Notes: generated by a model from the sequence alone, not told the origin. Numbered from the stretch's first letter, positions 44,385 to 54,586 are shown. The stretch is DNA of 64,000 bases from CAVVFX01 sp963747535 (GCA_963747535.1 CAVVFX010000018.1:141435-205434); one strand, 5' to 3'. Made by a program: numbers and translations.

Positions 44385-45701
44385 ATGGATCGCGTGAACG
44401 GCAAAATCTCGCGCCGCATCATTCTGCAGCGCACCCTGGTTAGCACCTTCACCTGCCTCGATGCGGCCGCACAACGCGCGCCCGGCGCTCCGAAACCTCC
44501 CGTAGCACTGCCGGCACTTTCGCCGGATGACGCTGCATTTCTCGAAGAGCTGGAGCGCGCCAACTTTCAATTCTTCCGGGAGCAAGCTGACCCGCACAGC
44601 GGCCTCGTGAAGGATCGATGCCACGTTAGCGCCGCCGACAATAGCGTGGTAGCCAGTATCGCGGCCACCGGGTTTGGATTGACAGCCCTCTGTATTGGAC
44701 AACAACGGGGATATATTTCGTATGGGGACGCTCGCGACCGCGTGCTCAGCACGCTGCACTTCCTCTGGAACGAAATGCCGAATCACCGCGGATTCTTCTA
44801 TCATTTTGCCAATGGAAAAACCGGGGAGAGAATCTGGGATTCGGAAATCTCGTCGATTGACACGGCCATCCTGCTTTGCGGCGTCTTGACCTGTCGCGCG
44901 CACTTCCGGCATGCGGAAATCAGTCGCCTGGCTTACGATATTTTCAACCGCGTCGAATGGACATGGCTCTCCGAAGACACCTCCCTCCTGCCCCACGGAT
45001 GGGCGCCGGAGGTCGGCTTCCTGCCATATCGCTGGGATTACTACAGTGAGCTGATGATGATGTATCTCCTCGGCCTGGGATCGCCAACCCATCCTTTACC
45101 GGAGGAAACCTGGAGCAGTTGGAAGCGAATCACTTTTGAGTACGAAGGGCTGCGCTATATCGGTTCGTTCGCACCTTTGTTTATTCATCAGTACTCGCAT
45201 GCCTGGTTCGACTTGCGCGGCAGGCGGGACAAATACGCGGATTACTTTCAGAACTCGATGATCGCAACCGAAGTGCATCGCCGGTTCTGTTTGGAACTCG
45301 GGAAGCAGTTTCCCGATTACAGCGACGACCTTTGGGGTATCACCGCCTCGGACTCGGTAAACGGATACGTGGTGTGGGGCGGTCCGCCCGAGACAGGACC
45401 GATCGATGGCACCGTGGTACCGAGTGCTCCGGCCGGATCGCTCACGTTCATGCCGCAGGCCACCCTGCGCGTTCTAAAATCTATGAAGAATCGGTACGGC
45501 GACCGTTGCTGGTGCCGTTACGGCTTCGTGAATGCATTCAACCCGCTGATTAACTGGTACGATCGCGACGTCGTGGGGATTGATACGGGCATCACCATGT
45601 TGATGGCCGAAAATCTCCGCTCGGGATTTGTCTGGAATACTTTCATGAAGAACCGGGAAGCGCAGAAAGGCCTGGAACGCGCCGGGTTGAATGCGACTTA
45701 G
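44385..45701 (+). CDS. glycoamylase-family glycoside hydrolase
   Basis: 438 residues from ATG 44385, which directly precedes a twin-arginine-like leader (ISRRIILQRTLVSTF); an in-frame start at 44337 adds 16 residues. The catalytic region matches the 'putative glucoamylase' family (PF10091; some members are beta-1,2-glucanases of GH144): FFREQADPHSGLVKDR, VASIAATGFGLTAL, GFFYHFANGKTG, EISSIDTAILLCG, FIHQYSHAWFDLRG, WGITASDS and IDTGITMLMAENLRSG. It would cleave a beta-glucan outside the cytoplasm. Exact substrate unknown. Confidence 0.85.
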   Translation: MDRVNGKISRRIILQRTLVSTFTCLDAAAQRAPGAPKPPVALPALSPDDAAFLEELERANFQFFREQADPHSGLVKDRCHVSAADNSVVASIAATGFGLTALCIGQQRGYISYGDARDRVLSTLHFLWNEMPNHRGFFYHFANGKTGERIWDSEISSIDTAILLCGVLTCRAHFRHAEISRLAYDIFNRVEWTWLSEDTSLLPHGWAPEVGFLPYRWDYYSELMMMYLLGLGSPTHPLPEETWSSWKRITFEYEGLRYIGSFAPLFIHQYSHAWFDLRGRRDKYADYFQNSMIATEVHRRFCLELGKQFPDYSDDLWGITASDSVNGYVVWGGPPETGPIDGTVVPSAPAGSLTFMPQATLRVLKSMKNRYGDRCWCRYGFVNAFNPLINWYDRDVVGIDTGITMLMAENLRSGFVWNTFMKNREAQKGLERAGLNAT

Positions 45702-45798
45702 GCCGGGCGACGATCCGATCACCCGTTCATGCTCAGGCCTCAAATTTCGGCCCCTCAAAACTGATATATTTAATCAGATTCCCCGGTCCGGAGGCCCC

Positions 45799-48003
45799 AT
45801 GAGTTCAGGTACGCCGCGTTTTTTTGGCCTCGTCCTCGGCTTGGTAACGCTTGCCGCAGTGTACGCCGCAGTTCCGTCCGCGCCGGCTCACAAACCGTTT
45901 ACTGAATCGCAGAAACGTTGGTGGGCCTTTCAACCGGTAGTCAAGCCGGCTGTTCCAAGCGTCAAAGAAGCGGCCTGGGCGCCCAACCCGGTCGACGCAT
46001 TCATCCTCGCGAAGCTGGAAGACAAAGGCCTTTCGCCATCCCCTCCAGCCGATAAGGTCACTCTAATTCGACGGGCTTCGCTCGACCTCATTGGGCTGCC
46101 GCCGACGTCCGAAGAGGTCCAGGCGTTCGTCGCCGATTCATCGCCGGATGCTTTCTCTAAAGTTGTCGACCGGCTGCTCGCGTCTCCCCGTTACGGCGAA
46201 CGCTGGGGACGTCATTGGCTGGACCTCGCACGCTACGCTGACAGCGAAGGCTTCAAGAGCGATGAAACGCGGCCTAACATCTGGCGCTATCGCGACTACG
46301 TCATCGATAGCTTCAACGCCGACAAGCCTTATGATCGCTTCGTAAAGGAGCAGATCGCGGGCGACGAGATTTATCCCGGCGACGCCGCGGCCCTGGTGGC
46401 CACCGGCTTCAACCGTCATTTCCCGGACGAGAGCAATGCGCGTAACCTGATGCAGCGCCGGCAGGAGTTGCTGAACGACATCACCGATACCGTCTCGGCG
46501 ACCTTTATCGGCATGACCTATGGCTGCGCACGCTGCCACGACCATAAGTTCGACCCAATCCTGCAGCGTGATTACTATCGTCTGCAGGCCTTCTTTGCCA
46601 ATACGCGCATCGAAGACAACGCCGCTCTGATCTTCGGCGAGAAGAAGAAAGAGTACGACGTCAAACATGCGGTCTGGGACGAGAAGACCAGGAACGTCCG
46701 GGACCAGATGGCACAGTTGGCCGAGCCCATGCTGAAGGCCATGAACAAGGAGAACTTCGACAAGTTCCCACCGGAAATTCAGGACTCCATCACCACGCCG
46801 CCCGACAAGCGCACGCCCATCCAGTGGCAGATGTACTACAAGGCTAAGCCGCAGGTGGAATTCACCGTGGACGAGGCCGGCAAGAAGCTCAAAGGCGACG
46901 CGAAGAAGGCATGGCTCGCGCTGAACGATCAACTCGCGGAGTTGAACAAACAGTATCCCGTTCCGCCGATGCCGGTCGCGCAGACCATGATCGACAACGA
47001 CGCAAATGCGCCCGCGACGCACGTGCTCAACGTCGGAGTTTACGACGCCTACAAAGAGGAAGTGCAACCGGGCTTCCTTACCATTCTCGATCCCAACGAT
47101 CCGAAAATTACGCCGGCGCTGGAGGGCAAGTCGACGGGCCGGCGAACCGTGTTAGCCAATTGGCTGGCGGATCCCAGGAATCCACTCTCGACGCGTGTCA
47201 TCGTGAATCGTGTCTGGCATTACCATTTTGGACGCGGTATCGCCGGCACTCCGAGCGACTTCGGTGTCATGGGCGAGCGTCCCGTTAATAAGGAGTTACT
47301 CGACTACCTGACCTCCACGTTCGTCGAGAACGGATGGAGCATCAAGAAACTGCACCGCATGATCATGCTGTCAAACGCATACCAGCAGACATCGTCGTAT
47401 AACCCCGAAGCGGCGAAGGCGGATCCGGATGACAAGCTGGTGTGGCGCTACAATCCCCACCGGTTGGAAGGCGAAGTGATTCGCGATTCCATGCTGCAGG
47501 TCAGCGGACTTTTGAACGAAAAGATGCACGGTCCGGGAGTCTTTCCGCCGCTGCCGCCGGGAATCCTGCCATCGCGCGGAGGGTGGAAGGACAACGAGTC
47601 GCCAGAAGAGGCGGACCGGCGCAGCGTTTATATTTTTGTGCGCCGCAATATGCGCTATCCCATGATTGAGGTGTTCGATATGCCGGACACTCATGAGAGT
47701 TGCGCGCGCCGCGATGTGACCACCACCGCTCCTCAGGCGCTGGAGCTGCTGAACAATGAACTGGTGCTCGATTGGTCGCGTTCGCTGGCTAAGAGGGTGG
47801 CGAATGACTCCGGGTTGTCGCCGGATGAGATGGTGAATCGGGCGTTCCGGCTGACGTTCTCGCGCGCGCCTTCGGAGCGGGAGCGGAAGATCGCGCTGGA
47901 CTTTCTGGCCCGACAGGAGCGCATTGCAGGTACAAAGGAGGCAGCTGTAACAGACCTGTGTCATATGCTGCTGAACTCCAATGAATTCGTATATATCAAC
48001 TAG
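45799..48003 (+). CDS. DUF1549/DUF1553 (planctomycete-type) secreted protein
   Basis: 734 residues from ATG 45799, which has GGAGG eight bases upstream and starts a signal peptide (FFGLVLGLVTLAAVYAAVPS). DUF1549 covers about residues 60-260, with LDLIGLPPT, RYGERWGRHWLDLARYAD, and TYGCARCHDHKFDPI, where CARCH (243-247) could bind haem. DUF1553 covers about 440-720 (TRVIVNRVWHYHFGRGIAGT, LEGEVIRDSMLQVSG, TTAPQALELLNNE). The N-terminal cytochrome domain found in many relatives is absent. Such genes are nearly always followed by a DUF1501 gene, as here; the pair is thought to act outside the cytoplasm, perhaps on glycans or sulfated polymers, without proof. Confidence 0.9.
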   Translation: MSSGTPRFFGLVLGLVTLAAVYAAVPSAPAHKPFTESQKRWWAFQPVVKPAVPSVKEAAWAPNPVDAFILAKLEDKGLSPSPPADKVTLIRRASLDLIGLPPTSEEVQAFVADSSPDAFSKVVDRLLASPRYGERWGRHWLDLARYADSEGFKSDETRPNIWRYRDYVIDSFNADKPYDRFVKEQIAGDEIYPGDAAALVATGFNRHFPDESNARNLMQRRQELLNDITDTVSATFIGMTYGCARCHDHKFDPILQRDYYRLQAFFANTRIEDNAALIFGEKKKEYDVKHAVWDEKTRNVRDQMAQLAEPMLKAMNKENFDKFPPEIQDSITTPPDKRTPIQWQMYYKAKPQVEFTVDEAGKKLKGDAKKAWLALNDQLAELNKQYPVPPMPVAQTMIDNDANAPATHVLNVGVYDAYKEEVQPGFLTILDPNDPKITPALEGKSTGRRTVLANWLADPRNPLSTRVIVNRVWHYHFGRGIAGTPSDFGVMGERPVNKELLDYLTSTFVENGWSIKKLHRMIMLSNAYQQTSSYNPEAAKADPDDKLVWRYNPHRLEGEVIRDSMLQVSGLLNEKMHGPGVFPPLPPGILPSRGGWKDNESPEEADRRSVYIFVRRNMRYPMIEVFDMPDTHESCARRDVTTTAPQALELLNNELVLDWSRSLAKRVANDSGLSPDEMVNRAFRLTFSRAPSERERKIALDFLARQERIAGTKEAAVTDLCHMLLNSNEFVYIN

Positions 48004-48013
48004 TCTCTTGTGT

Positions 48014-48031
48014 GACAGACTTCAGTCTGTC
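48014..48031 (+). repeat. short palindrome ACAGACTT-type, operon-junction copy 1
   Basis: GACAGACTTCAGTCTGTC forms an 8-bp hairpin between the DUF1549/DUF1553 stop and the DUF1501 start. Related copies sit at 58323 and 60099 in the kdp operon. Confidence 0.75.
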
Positions 48032-48052
48032 CAGTCGAAAGAAGTCTGAACC

Positions 48053-49465
48053 ATGTTAAACAAGCTATCGCATCACTGGAACATCTCCTCCCGCCGTGAG
48101 TTCTTCACCCGAGCCGGCAGCGGCCTCGCAGGCATAGCCCTAACCTCACTTTTGAAGGCCGACGCCCCGCCAGATCCTCTGGCGCCCAAGACGCCGCATC
48201 ACCCTCCGAAAGCCAAATCCGTCATCTGGCTTTTCATGGAAGGTGGACCCAGCCACGTCGACCTCTTCGATCCCAAGCCCAAGTTGACCGAACTGCACGG
48301 GCAGCCGATGCCCGCGTCCTTCGGCAAGCCCATCACCGCGATGGGAACCAGCAACAACTCGCTCATGGCCTCCAAGCGGACGTTCAAACAGTACGGCCAG
48401 AGCGGACTCTGGGTCTCGGACTGGTATCCCAACATCGCGCAACATGTCGACGAGATGAGCATCATTCGCTCCTGCTGGGCTGACGGCCTGAATCACGTCG
48501 GCTCGGTCTGCCAGATGAACACCGGATCGATCCTCGCCGGCCGTCCATCGATGGGCGCCTGGGTAACCTATGGCCTCGGCACCGCCAACAAGAACCTGCC
48601 GTCTTTTGTCGTCTTGCTGGATGACAAGGAGCCCGTCGGTGGTCCCAAGGACTGGAGTTCGGGATTCCTGCCCGCGACTTACCAGGGCACCCAACTTCGT
48701 CAGGGCGACACGCCTATCCTGCACCTCAAGCCGCCCAAAGGCATATCGGACGAGGAGCAGCGCAGCCAGCTCGAGTTCCTCAAACAGGTCAACGCCGAGT
48801 TCGACCAGAAGCATCCGGGCGATAGCGAGATGGAAGCGCGCATCGCATCGTATGAGCTGGCGTATCAGATGCAGTCGTCGGGACCCGAAGCCGTGGACCT
48901 GGGCAAGGAATCGGATGCGACTAAGCAGCTCTACGGACTCGACGACCCTGCCACGGCGGCTTACGGACGCAATTGCCTGCTGGCGCGGCGGCTGGTCGAG
49001 CGCGGGGTTCGCTTTGTCGAGCTGTATGCCGGGTCAGGCAGCGGTTGGGACGCCCACACGGACATCGAAGGCAATCATAGCCGGCGCTGCCGCGCTTCCG
49101 ACAAGCCAATCGCCGGTCTGATCGCGGATCTCAAGTCCCGCGGCATGCTGGATGACACGCTCGTGGTGTGGGGTGGAGAGTTCGGCCGGACGCCTTTCAA
49201 CGAGAAGGGCGACGGGCGGGATCATAATCCCTGGGGCTTCTCTATGTTCATGGCGGGCGGCGGGGTGAAGAAGGGGCAATATGTCGGATCGACCGACGAG
49301 ATCGGGCTGCGCGCGACGGAACGTCCCTGCCACGTTCACGATATCCATGCCTCGATCTTGTGGCTGCTCGGGATCGATCACGTTTCACTCACTTTCATGC
49401 ACAACGGGCGCGCGGAGAGACCGACCATCACCGATGGAGCGATAATCAAAGAACTCTTTGCATGA
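48053..49465 (+). CDS. DUF1501 Tat-exported protein
   Basis: 470 residues. The Tat signal SRREFFTRAGSGLAGIALTS (13-32) is clear. The DUF1501 fold (sulfatase/alkaline-phosphatase-like) shows SVIWLFMEGGPSHVDLFDPK, MSIIRSCWADGLNHVG and TGSILAGRPSMGAWVTYGLG, then GRNCLLARRLVERGVRFVEL, DTLVVWGGEFGRTPF and GRDHNPWGFSMFMAGGGVKK. It forms an operon with the gene 49 bp upstream and overlaps the ECF sigma gene (ATGA). Its reaction is unknown; metal-dependent hydrolysis is the usual guess. Confidence 0.9.
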   Translation: MLNKLSHHWNISSRREFFTRAGSGLAGIALTSLLKADAPPDPLAPKTPHHPPKAKSVIWLFMEGGPSHVDLFDPKPKLTELHGQPMPASFGKPITAMGTSNNSLMASKRTFKQYGQSGLWVSDWYPNIAQHVDEMSIIRSCWADGLNHVGSVCQMNTGSILAGRPSMGAWVTYGLGTANKNLPSFVVLLDDKEPVGGPKDWSSGFLPATYQGTQLRQGDTPILHLKPPKGISDEEQRSQLEFLKQVNAEFDQKHPGDSEMEARIASYELAYQMQSSGPEAVDLGKESDATKQLYGLDDPATAAYGRNCLLARRLVERGVRFVELYAGSGSGWDAHTDIEGNHSRRCRASDKPIAGLIADLKSRGMLDDTLVVWGGEFGRTPFNEKGDGRDHNPWGFSMFMAGGGVKKGQYVGSTDEIGLRATERPCHVHDIHASILWLLGIDHVSLTFMHNGRAERPTITDGAIIKELFA

Positions 49466-50091
49466 ACCTACTCGGGCTGCTGCTGGCGCTGGAATTAAGT
49501 GAGGGCGCGAATGATTCAGAACTGGCGCGGCGGCTGCAGCGCCGCGAGCCTGAGGCGATGGCCGATCTGTACGATCGATACGGCCGCCTGGTCTACACCA
49601 TCATCTACGCGGTAGTGCGCGATACGGGGGTGGCCGAGGACCTGGTCCAGGAGACCTTCCTGCGCATCTGGAACCGCGTCAACGGGTTCGATCCCGATCG
49701 CGGAGCACTCGGCCCATGGCTGCTGGCAGTAGCTCGAAATCGGGCTATCGACTACATTCGCTCCGCCCGTGCCCGGATGGACCGGAATCTCCTCGAGCTG
49801 GATTTTTTTGAACGCGCCGAGCACGGAAGCCCTGCGAATTTCGTAGATATGGAAAGAGACGTTCTGCACGCGGATTCTGCGCGGCGAATTAAGGCCGCCA
49901 TGGCGACGCTCAATCAGAACCAGCAGAAAGTGATCGAACTGGCCTACTACGAGGGACTTTCGCAGACCGAAATGGCCGCCCGGCTGGGTCAGCCGTTGGG
50001 TACCGTGAAAACCTGGGTTCGAACCGCGCTCAAGCATTTGAAGGAGGAACTGGGTGGCGGCGCAGTGATGACCGGCAATCTGGCACAATGA
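49462..50091 (+). CDS. ECF sigma-70 family RNA polymerase sigma factor
   Basis: 209 residues from ATG 49462, chosen because it overlaps the DUF1501 stop (ATGA) and avoids a 34-residue extension read from inside that gene. Region 2 is DLYDRYGRLVYTIIYAVVRD with EDLVQETFLRIWNRV; region 4 is a helix-turn-helix QTEMAARLGQPLGTVKTWVR. It resembles SigK-type sigma factors that are held by an RskA-like anti-sigma factor, encoded directly after with a four-base overlap. Target promoters cannot be read from this window. Confidence 0.93.
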   Translation: MNLLGLLLALELSEGANDSELARRLQRREPEAMADLYDRYGRLVYTIIYAVVRDTGVAEDLVQETFLRIWNRVNGFDPDRGALGPWLLAVARNRAIDYIRSARARMDRNLLELDFFERAEHGSPANFVDMERDVLHADSARRIKAAMATLNQNQQKVIELAYYEGLSQTEMAARLGQPLGTVKTWVRTALKHLKEELGGGAVMTGNLAQ

Positions 50092-50819
50092 CCTGCGACG
50101 AACTCAAGGACGACTATGGGACTTACGCGCTGGGCGCACTGGATGGCGATGCCCTGAACGAACTGCGCGAACATTTGGCCCGGCAGTGCGAGAACTGCAG
50201 TCCCGGAGTCCGGCGAGCGGAGGAATTGGTCGCGCGGATGGCTTTAACCGTGAAGCCGGCGGACCCACCCAAACGCCTGCGTAAGCGCGTGATGGCGCTG
50301 GTGAATCCGAATGCCGGGGGGTCGCGTTGGACGAAAGTGTTAGTGTTCGTCACCACACTGTCCGTGTTTTTTACGGTGCACATCTGGATGCGGCATCAGG
50401 AGATGCACCGCGTGTTCAATGTGTTCGAGCAGAACTACAACCGGCAAAGGGCCGAACTGGCCCGCTTGAACGAGACCCTGGCCCTGCTGGAGGATCCTGC
50501 GGCGAAGGAAGTGACTTTCGGGAAAGGTGCACGCGGTCGCGTGGTCATCAGTCCGAAACACGGCGTCGCCTTCTCAGGTCAGAATATGGCTGCGCTGGCG
50601 CCCGGGAAGACTTACGAGATGTGGATCATTCCCAAGGGCGGCAAGCCCGTCCCGGCCGGCACTTTCGCACCGTCGGCAGATGGCTCAGCGCTCCACCTGC
50701 AGCCCGGACCCGTAGATCTCGCCTCCACCGCCGCGGTGGCAGTGAGTATCGAGCAGCAAGGCGGCGTTGCCTCGCCCACCGCCGACCAGATCATCATCGT
50801 AGCGCCGGTAGGGCAGTAA
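50088..50819 (+). CDS. zinc-binding RskA-like anti-sigma factor
   Basis: 243 residues. The N-terminal anti-sigma part has ALDGDALNELREHLARQCEN with an H-x3-C-x2-C zinc motif (HLARQCENC). One membrane helix (WTKVLVFVTTLSVFFTVHIW, about 81-100) is followed by a coiled coil and an extracytoplasmic RskA domain (GKTYEMWIIPKGGKPVPAGT, ending in QIIIVAPVG). It would hold the sigma factor encoded upstream at the membrane until a signal outside releases it. Coupling to the DUF1549/1501 genes suggests that these respond to the same signal. Confidence 0.9.
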   Translation: MTCDELKDDYGTYALGALDGDALNELREHLARQCENCSPGVRRAEELVARMALTVKPADPPKRLRKRVMALVNPNAGGSRWTKVLVFVTTLSVFFTVHIWMRHQEMHRVFNVFEQNYNRQRAELARLNETLALLEDPAAKEVTFGKGARGRVVISPKHGVAFSGQNMAALAPGKTYEMWIIPKGGKPVPAGTFAPSADGSALHLQPGPVDLASTAAVAVSIEQQGGVASPTADQIIIVAPVGQ

Positions 50820-50941
50820 AATAAGGCACGCCATTTCGCCTGCCGACGTGAATACCGATAACAAAGCATCCGCCACATCCGCGTTTTGGGGGAGCTTCGA
50901 GGTTGGCTGCGCTCACACCGACTCGCGGTCAGACAAACACT

Positions 50942-53900
50942 TCAAGCAGTGACACGGTTTGAAACGGAAGAGTCCGGAGAACCCGGTTGCCCCTTGCAGG
51001 CACCCGGCACAAGCATACGGGTCATGCGGTCCGGGTTGCGTATGCCCTGCCCGGACATGAACTCTTCTGCCGATCGGATCGCCTCGGGCTCGTCGCAGAT
51101 CTGTCCGCGGCAGCGCCTGATGGCCGCGGCATACAAGCGCATGTCCACGCCGAGGAGGGCGGTCTCCGCCTTGCGCAACGTCTCCGCACAGGGCTTGCCG
51201 GCCACGCACTCGGCGGACGCCCGCAACTGCAGCGCCAACGCGGTGCCCCATGGAGTTTTCTCACGCTCGAGCACACGGGCATCCGCTACGGCAATCGACG
51301 CAAGCTTGCGCGCGTCCTTCCCGCTAGCGGCCAGCGCCAGGGCCGCGCGGGACCGCAGGTGATGCAGTTCGATTTTCGAAAACTCCACCCTGAGGGTCAG
51401 CGATCTTTCCAGCAGGGGCCATTCCCGGCCGACCCGTTCCCACGCCGAGGCCGCGTCTCCGCAGTAGAGATCGATCTCGGTCTGCGCAATCAGGGCCCAT
51501 ACATGTTGCCAGTGATACCCCTTCTGCGACCATCGGAGAGTCGCCTGGCGCACCGTTTCGCCGGCTCCCTCCGGCTGATCCGCGCCGAGCCGGGCTAGAT
51601 GGCTGCACCGGCAGAGCAAGCTGACCTCGGTGTAGAGATCCGCGCGCGCCCGGCAATCGGAGAGCCAGTCTACCAGGTGCGCCGTTACCTGGTCCAGGTC
51701 TCCAGCAAACCACCAGGAAAACATCGCGCAGAGACGCCGCACGGTGACTTCCCAGGAACTGCCGCTGCCGGCAGGAGGCCGCATGCGCTCCGCAACCTCG
51801 AATAATGTCAAGGCCTCTTTAAACCTGCCGCGAAAGAACGCTGCCAGACCCGACGTACCCGCCAGCGAGTACTCCGCCTGCGCATCGCCGGTCTTCTCGA
51901 CCATCTCCCGGGCCAGGCGCAACACCTTCTCGGTTTGCGGCCATGCCCCTTCTCCGCCATAGCCTGAAACGACGACTTCCAGGGCTAGGGCCCTCGCCAG
52001 GCGAACGGGCTCACCCGCCCTCAATGCCCGCATCATCAGGCGTGCCTGGCCGTCCATGCCGCGAATCGGTTCGATGCGGCCGAACGCACCTACTGCCGAG
52101 GTGCAGGCATCAATCCGCAGAAGTTCCTGCGAGTCGACGCTTTCGGCATGTGTTGGGCGGAATCGGAGTCCTCGCAGCCGCAGCCAGGCGCGCCGCCAAA
52201 TGATGGAACGAAGCGCTGCGCCCGGGGTGGGGGCGAGGTCCATGCCCACGCTGTGCAACACCCCGCGCATCATTTCGTAGCCTTCGTCGAAATGGCCGCT
52301 GACCAACAGCCGTTCGGCGGCCAGGCGAAGCAGGTCGATCCTTTCGGCGGCCCCGGCGACTTCCGCTGCCTGGCGGTAGGCTTCGGCGCCTTCGCGGGCG
52401 TGGCCGGCATCGGAGAGCGCGTTACCCAAACGGCGGCGCAAGGATGTCACATGCTCGATGCACGTGGCGGACTCCAGAGCAAGACGGTAAAGACGGGCCG
52501 CCCGCTCGAACGCCACCGCCTGCACGGCGCTGTCGGCAGCCGCTTCGGCATATGGCGCAGCGGCCTCGATTTCCCCCGCGGCTTGAAAATGGAGCGCCAC
52601 GGTTTCCGGTTCCGAATCTGGCAGAGCGGCGTAGGCGCGCGCCAGGAACAGGTGATGGTCGCGCCGGCGCGGAGGGTCCAATTGGGCAAAGATGGTTTCG
52701 CGGATGCGATCGTGATAGACCTCGATCTCCTCAGCTTTGCGGCTCCGTACGAGCCTTTCCGCATAAAGTAGAGGCAGCAGGGTGGCATCGACCAGATCGC
52801 CTAATACGCCGGGGGGCACGGGCCGCGCAGCTACGGCAAGCACTTCGACCAAAGAACGCGCCCTTTCCGGAAGACGGCCCGTCTGGCGGCGTATGACTTC
52901 TTCCAGACCCAGGAAGGGCATTGTCCCGTCATCGCAGCCGTGCCGGAGGAGTGTATCGATCAGGAAGGGATTGCCCCCAGCCTCCCGCACTATGGTTTCC
53001 GGGGACCCTTGGGGGGCCAAGGCCAGCACCAGCTCACGGGCTTCGTCCGGCGGCAGTTCGGAAAGAGCGATTCCCGGCCCACGGCAGGTTTCGAGGACTC
53101 GCACCAGGCGCTCGAGCACCGGATTGGATTCGGCTTCGTCGCGATAGGAGGCTACCAGCATCAGGGCAGGCGAGTCTGGCTCGCGCAACACGGTTTCCAG
53201 CAAGGGCACGCTCTCCGTGTCGCTCCACTGCAAGTCGTCAATGAAAATGACCAGGGCTTGCTCTGCGGCGATCCGGGCGAGCATCTCGCGTAATGCGACG
53301 AAGGCACGGCGGCGCAATTCCAGCGGATCAGCCGTCTCTTCCCTGCGCCGGCGGGCTTCCGCCACTGCCTCCACGCTGCGGAGCACGGGAAACAGGCGCG
53401 CCAGGGGCACGATATCGCGCGGCAATAGTTCCGCGCAGTGCGCCGCCGGCAAGCCCCGCAGCAAACGTGTCATACCGTCGACGATGCCATCCAGAGCTTT
53501 GTATCGAACTGATTCGCGATCAAAGCAACGCGCTGAAAACACCAGGGTCTCGGGATACCTCTTGCGGATTTCGTCCCGGAACTGGCGCGCTAAAGCGCTC
53601 TTACCTATCCCCGAGGTACCGCGGATGCGCGCCACTACCGCGCTGCCTTGCGCGGTGGCGTGATAGGCTGCGTGCAACGCTTGGAGTTCCCGTGACCGGC
53701 CCACGAAGACCTGTTGTGGCAAAGGGGCCCGAGCGCCTGACTGATTGGCGAGCACCTCCAACACGCGGCCCTCGCCCTTCCGCATAGCAGGATTGGGGTT
53801 CAGCAATTGCACGCAGAGCCTTTCGAGGTCTACCGGCGCACCCGGATTCAACCGGCATGGCGACGCAAACGTCCCGGTCGAGGGCAAACACCCAGTCAGG

Positions 53901-54586
53901 CACTGATAGAGCATCACGCCGGCGGAGTACCAATCGGAGGCGGACTCGGGTCTCCCTGCCCTCTGTTCGGGCGCCATGTAGGCCGGCGTACCGCCGAATT
54001 CGCTCGCTGATCCATTGCTATCTTCGTCGCTGACCAGACCGAAATCCAACACCACCACGCGCCCGCTCTTCTCGACCAGCACGTTCGCGGGCTTGATATC
54101 GCGATGCAGCTTGCCGACCGCGTGGATCGCACGCAAACCATGAGCCAGCTGAAGAAAGGCATCGCGCAGACCACCGTAGTCGATCGATGCCGAAGCATCA
54201 GGAGACGTGTCGGGCGAAATCGCTGCACCCGGACGTTCCATTGACAATGTAGGAGCGCTGGTGCTTCCGCTCGCTACCCTGGTTCCGCGGACGTGATCCA
54301 CAAAGGGAACGCCATCGATGAGCTCCATGGTGAGAAACCACTGGTCGCCTTCGTCGAGTAACTCATAGAGCGTCACCAGGTTGGGATGGACAATGCCGGC
54401 CAGGGACCGGAATTCCTGTTTCAAGTGATAGAGACGGGAAGAGTCGACGCGCTGTAGCGTCTTTAACGCAACGCGGATGTTGTGCTTACGGTCGAACGCC
54501 TGATATACGACACCGAAACCGCCGCTGCCCAGCCGTCGCTCGATGGCGAAGCGCTCGAATCGTGGCGGATCCGTTTCCGGGTCCAT
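50942..54586 (-). CDS. Ser/Thr protein kinase fused to an ATPase and TPR region
   Basis: 1214 residues from ATG 54586; the frame extends upstream to 54811 but only through low-complexity sequence that overlaps the divergent gene. Kinase domain about 10-300: LGSGGFGVVYQAFD (Gly loop), ALKTLQ (Lys), HRDIKPANVLV, VLDFGLVS, AYMAPEQ. Next is an ATPase (about 305-620) with Walker A GTSGIGKSALA and Walker B ALVIFIDDLQWSD, as in MalT/predicted-ATPase regulators. The C-terminal ~580 residues are TPR-like helices. The architecture resembles PknK-type sensor kinases. No membrane helix is seen, so it is probably cytoplasmic. It is divergent from an unknown 417-residue protein 76 bp away. Confidence 0.92.
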   Translation of the reverse strand: MDPETDPPRFERFAIERRLGSGGFGVVYQAFDRKHNIRVALKTLQRVDSSRLYHLKQEFRSLAGIVHPNLVTLYELLDEGDQWFLTMELIDGVPFVDHVRGTRVASGSTSAPTLSMERPGAAISPDTSPDASASIDYGGLRDAFLQLAHGLRAIHAVGKLHRDIKPANVLVEKSGRVVVLDFGLVSDEDSNGSASEFGGTPAYMAPEQRAGRPESASDWYSAGVMLYQCLTGCLPSTGTFASPCRLNPGAPVDLERLCVQLLNPNPAMRKGEGRVLEVLANQSGARAPLPQQVFVGRSRELQALHAAYHATAQGSAVVARIRGTSGIGKSALARQFRDEIRKRYPETLVFSARCFDRESVRYKALDGIVDGMTRLLRGLPAAHCAELLPRDIVPLARLFPVLRSVEAVAEARRRREETADPLELRRRAFVALREMLARIAAEQALVIFIDDLQWSDTESVPLLETVLREPDSPALMLVASYRDEAESNPVLERLVRVLETCRGPGIALSELPPDEARELVLALAPQGSPETIVREAGGNPFLIDTLLRHGCDDGTMPFLGLEEVIRRQTGRLPERARSLVEVLAVAARPVPPGVLGDLVDATLLPLLYAERLVRSRKAEEIEVYHDRIRETIFAQLDPPRRRDHHLFLARAYAALPDSEPETVALHFQAAGEIEAAAPYAEAAADSAVQAVAFERAARLYRLALESATCIEHVTSLRRRLGNALSDAGHAREGAEAYRQAAEVAGAAERIDLLRLAAERLLVSGHFDEGYEMMRGVLHSVGMDLAPTPGAALRSIIWRRAWLRLRGLRFRPTHAESVDSQELLRIDACTSAVGAFGRIEPIRGMDGQARLMMRALRAGEPVRLARALALEVVVSGYGGEGAWPQTEKVLRLAREMVEKTGDAQAEYSLAGTSGLAAFFRGRFKEALTLFEVAERMRPPAGSGSSWEVTVRRLCAMFSWWFAGDLDQVTAHLVDWLSDCRARADLYTEVSLLCRCSHLARLGADQPEGAGETVRQATLRWSQKGYHWQHVWALIAQTEIDLYCGDAASAWERVGREWPLLERSLTLRVEFSKIELHHLRSRAALALAASGKDARKLASIAVADARVLEREKTPWGTALALQLRASAECVAGKPCAETLRKAETALLGVDMRLYAAAIRRCRGQICDEPEAIRSAEEFMSGQGIRNPDRMTRMLVPGACKGQPGSPDSSVSNRVTA

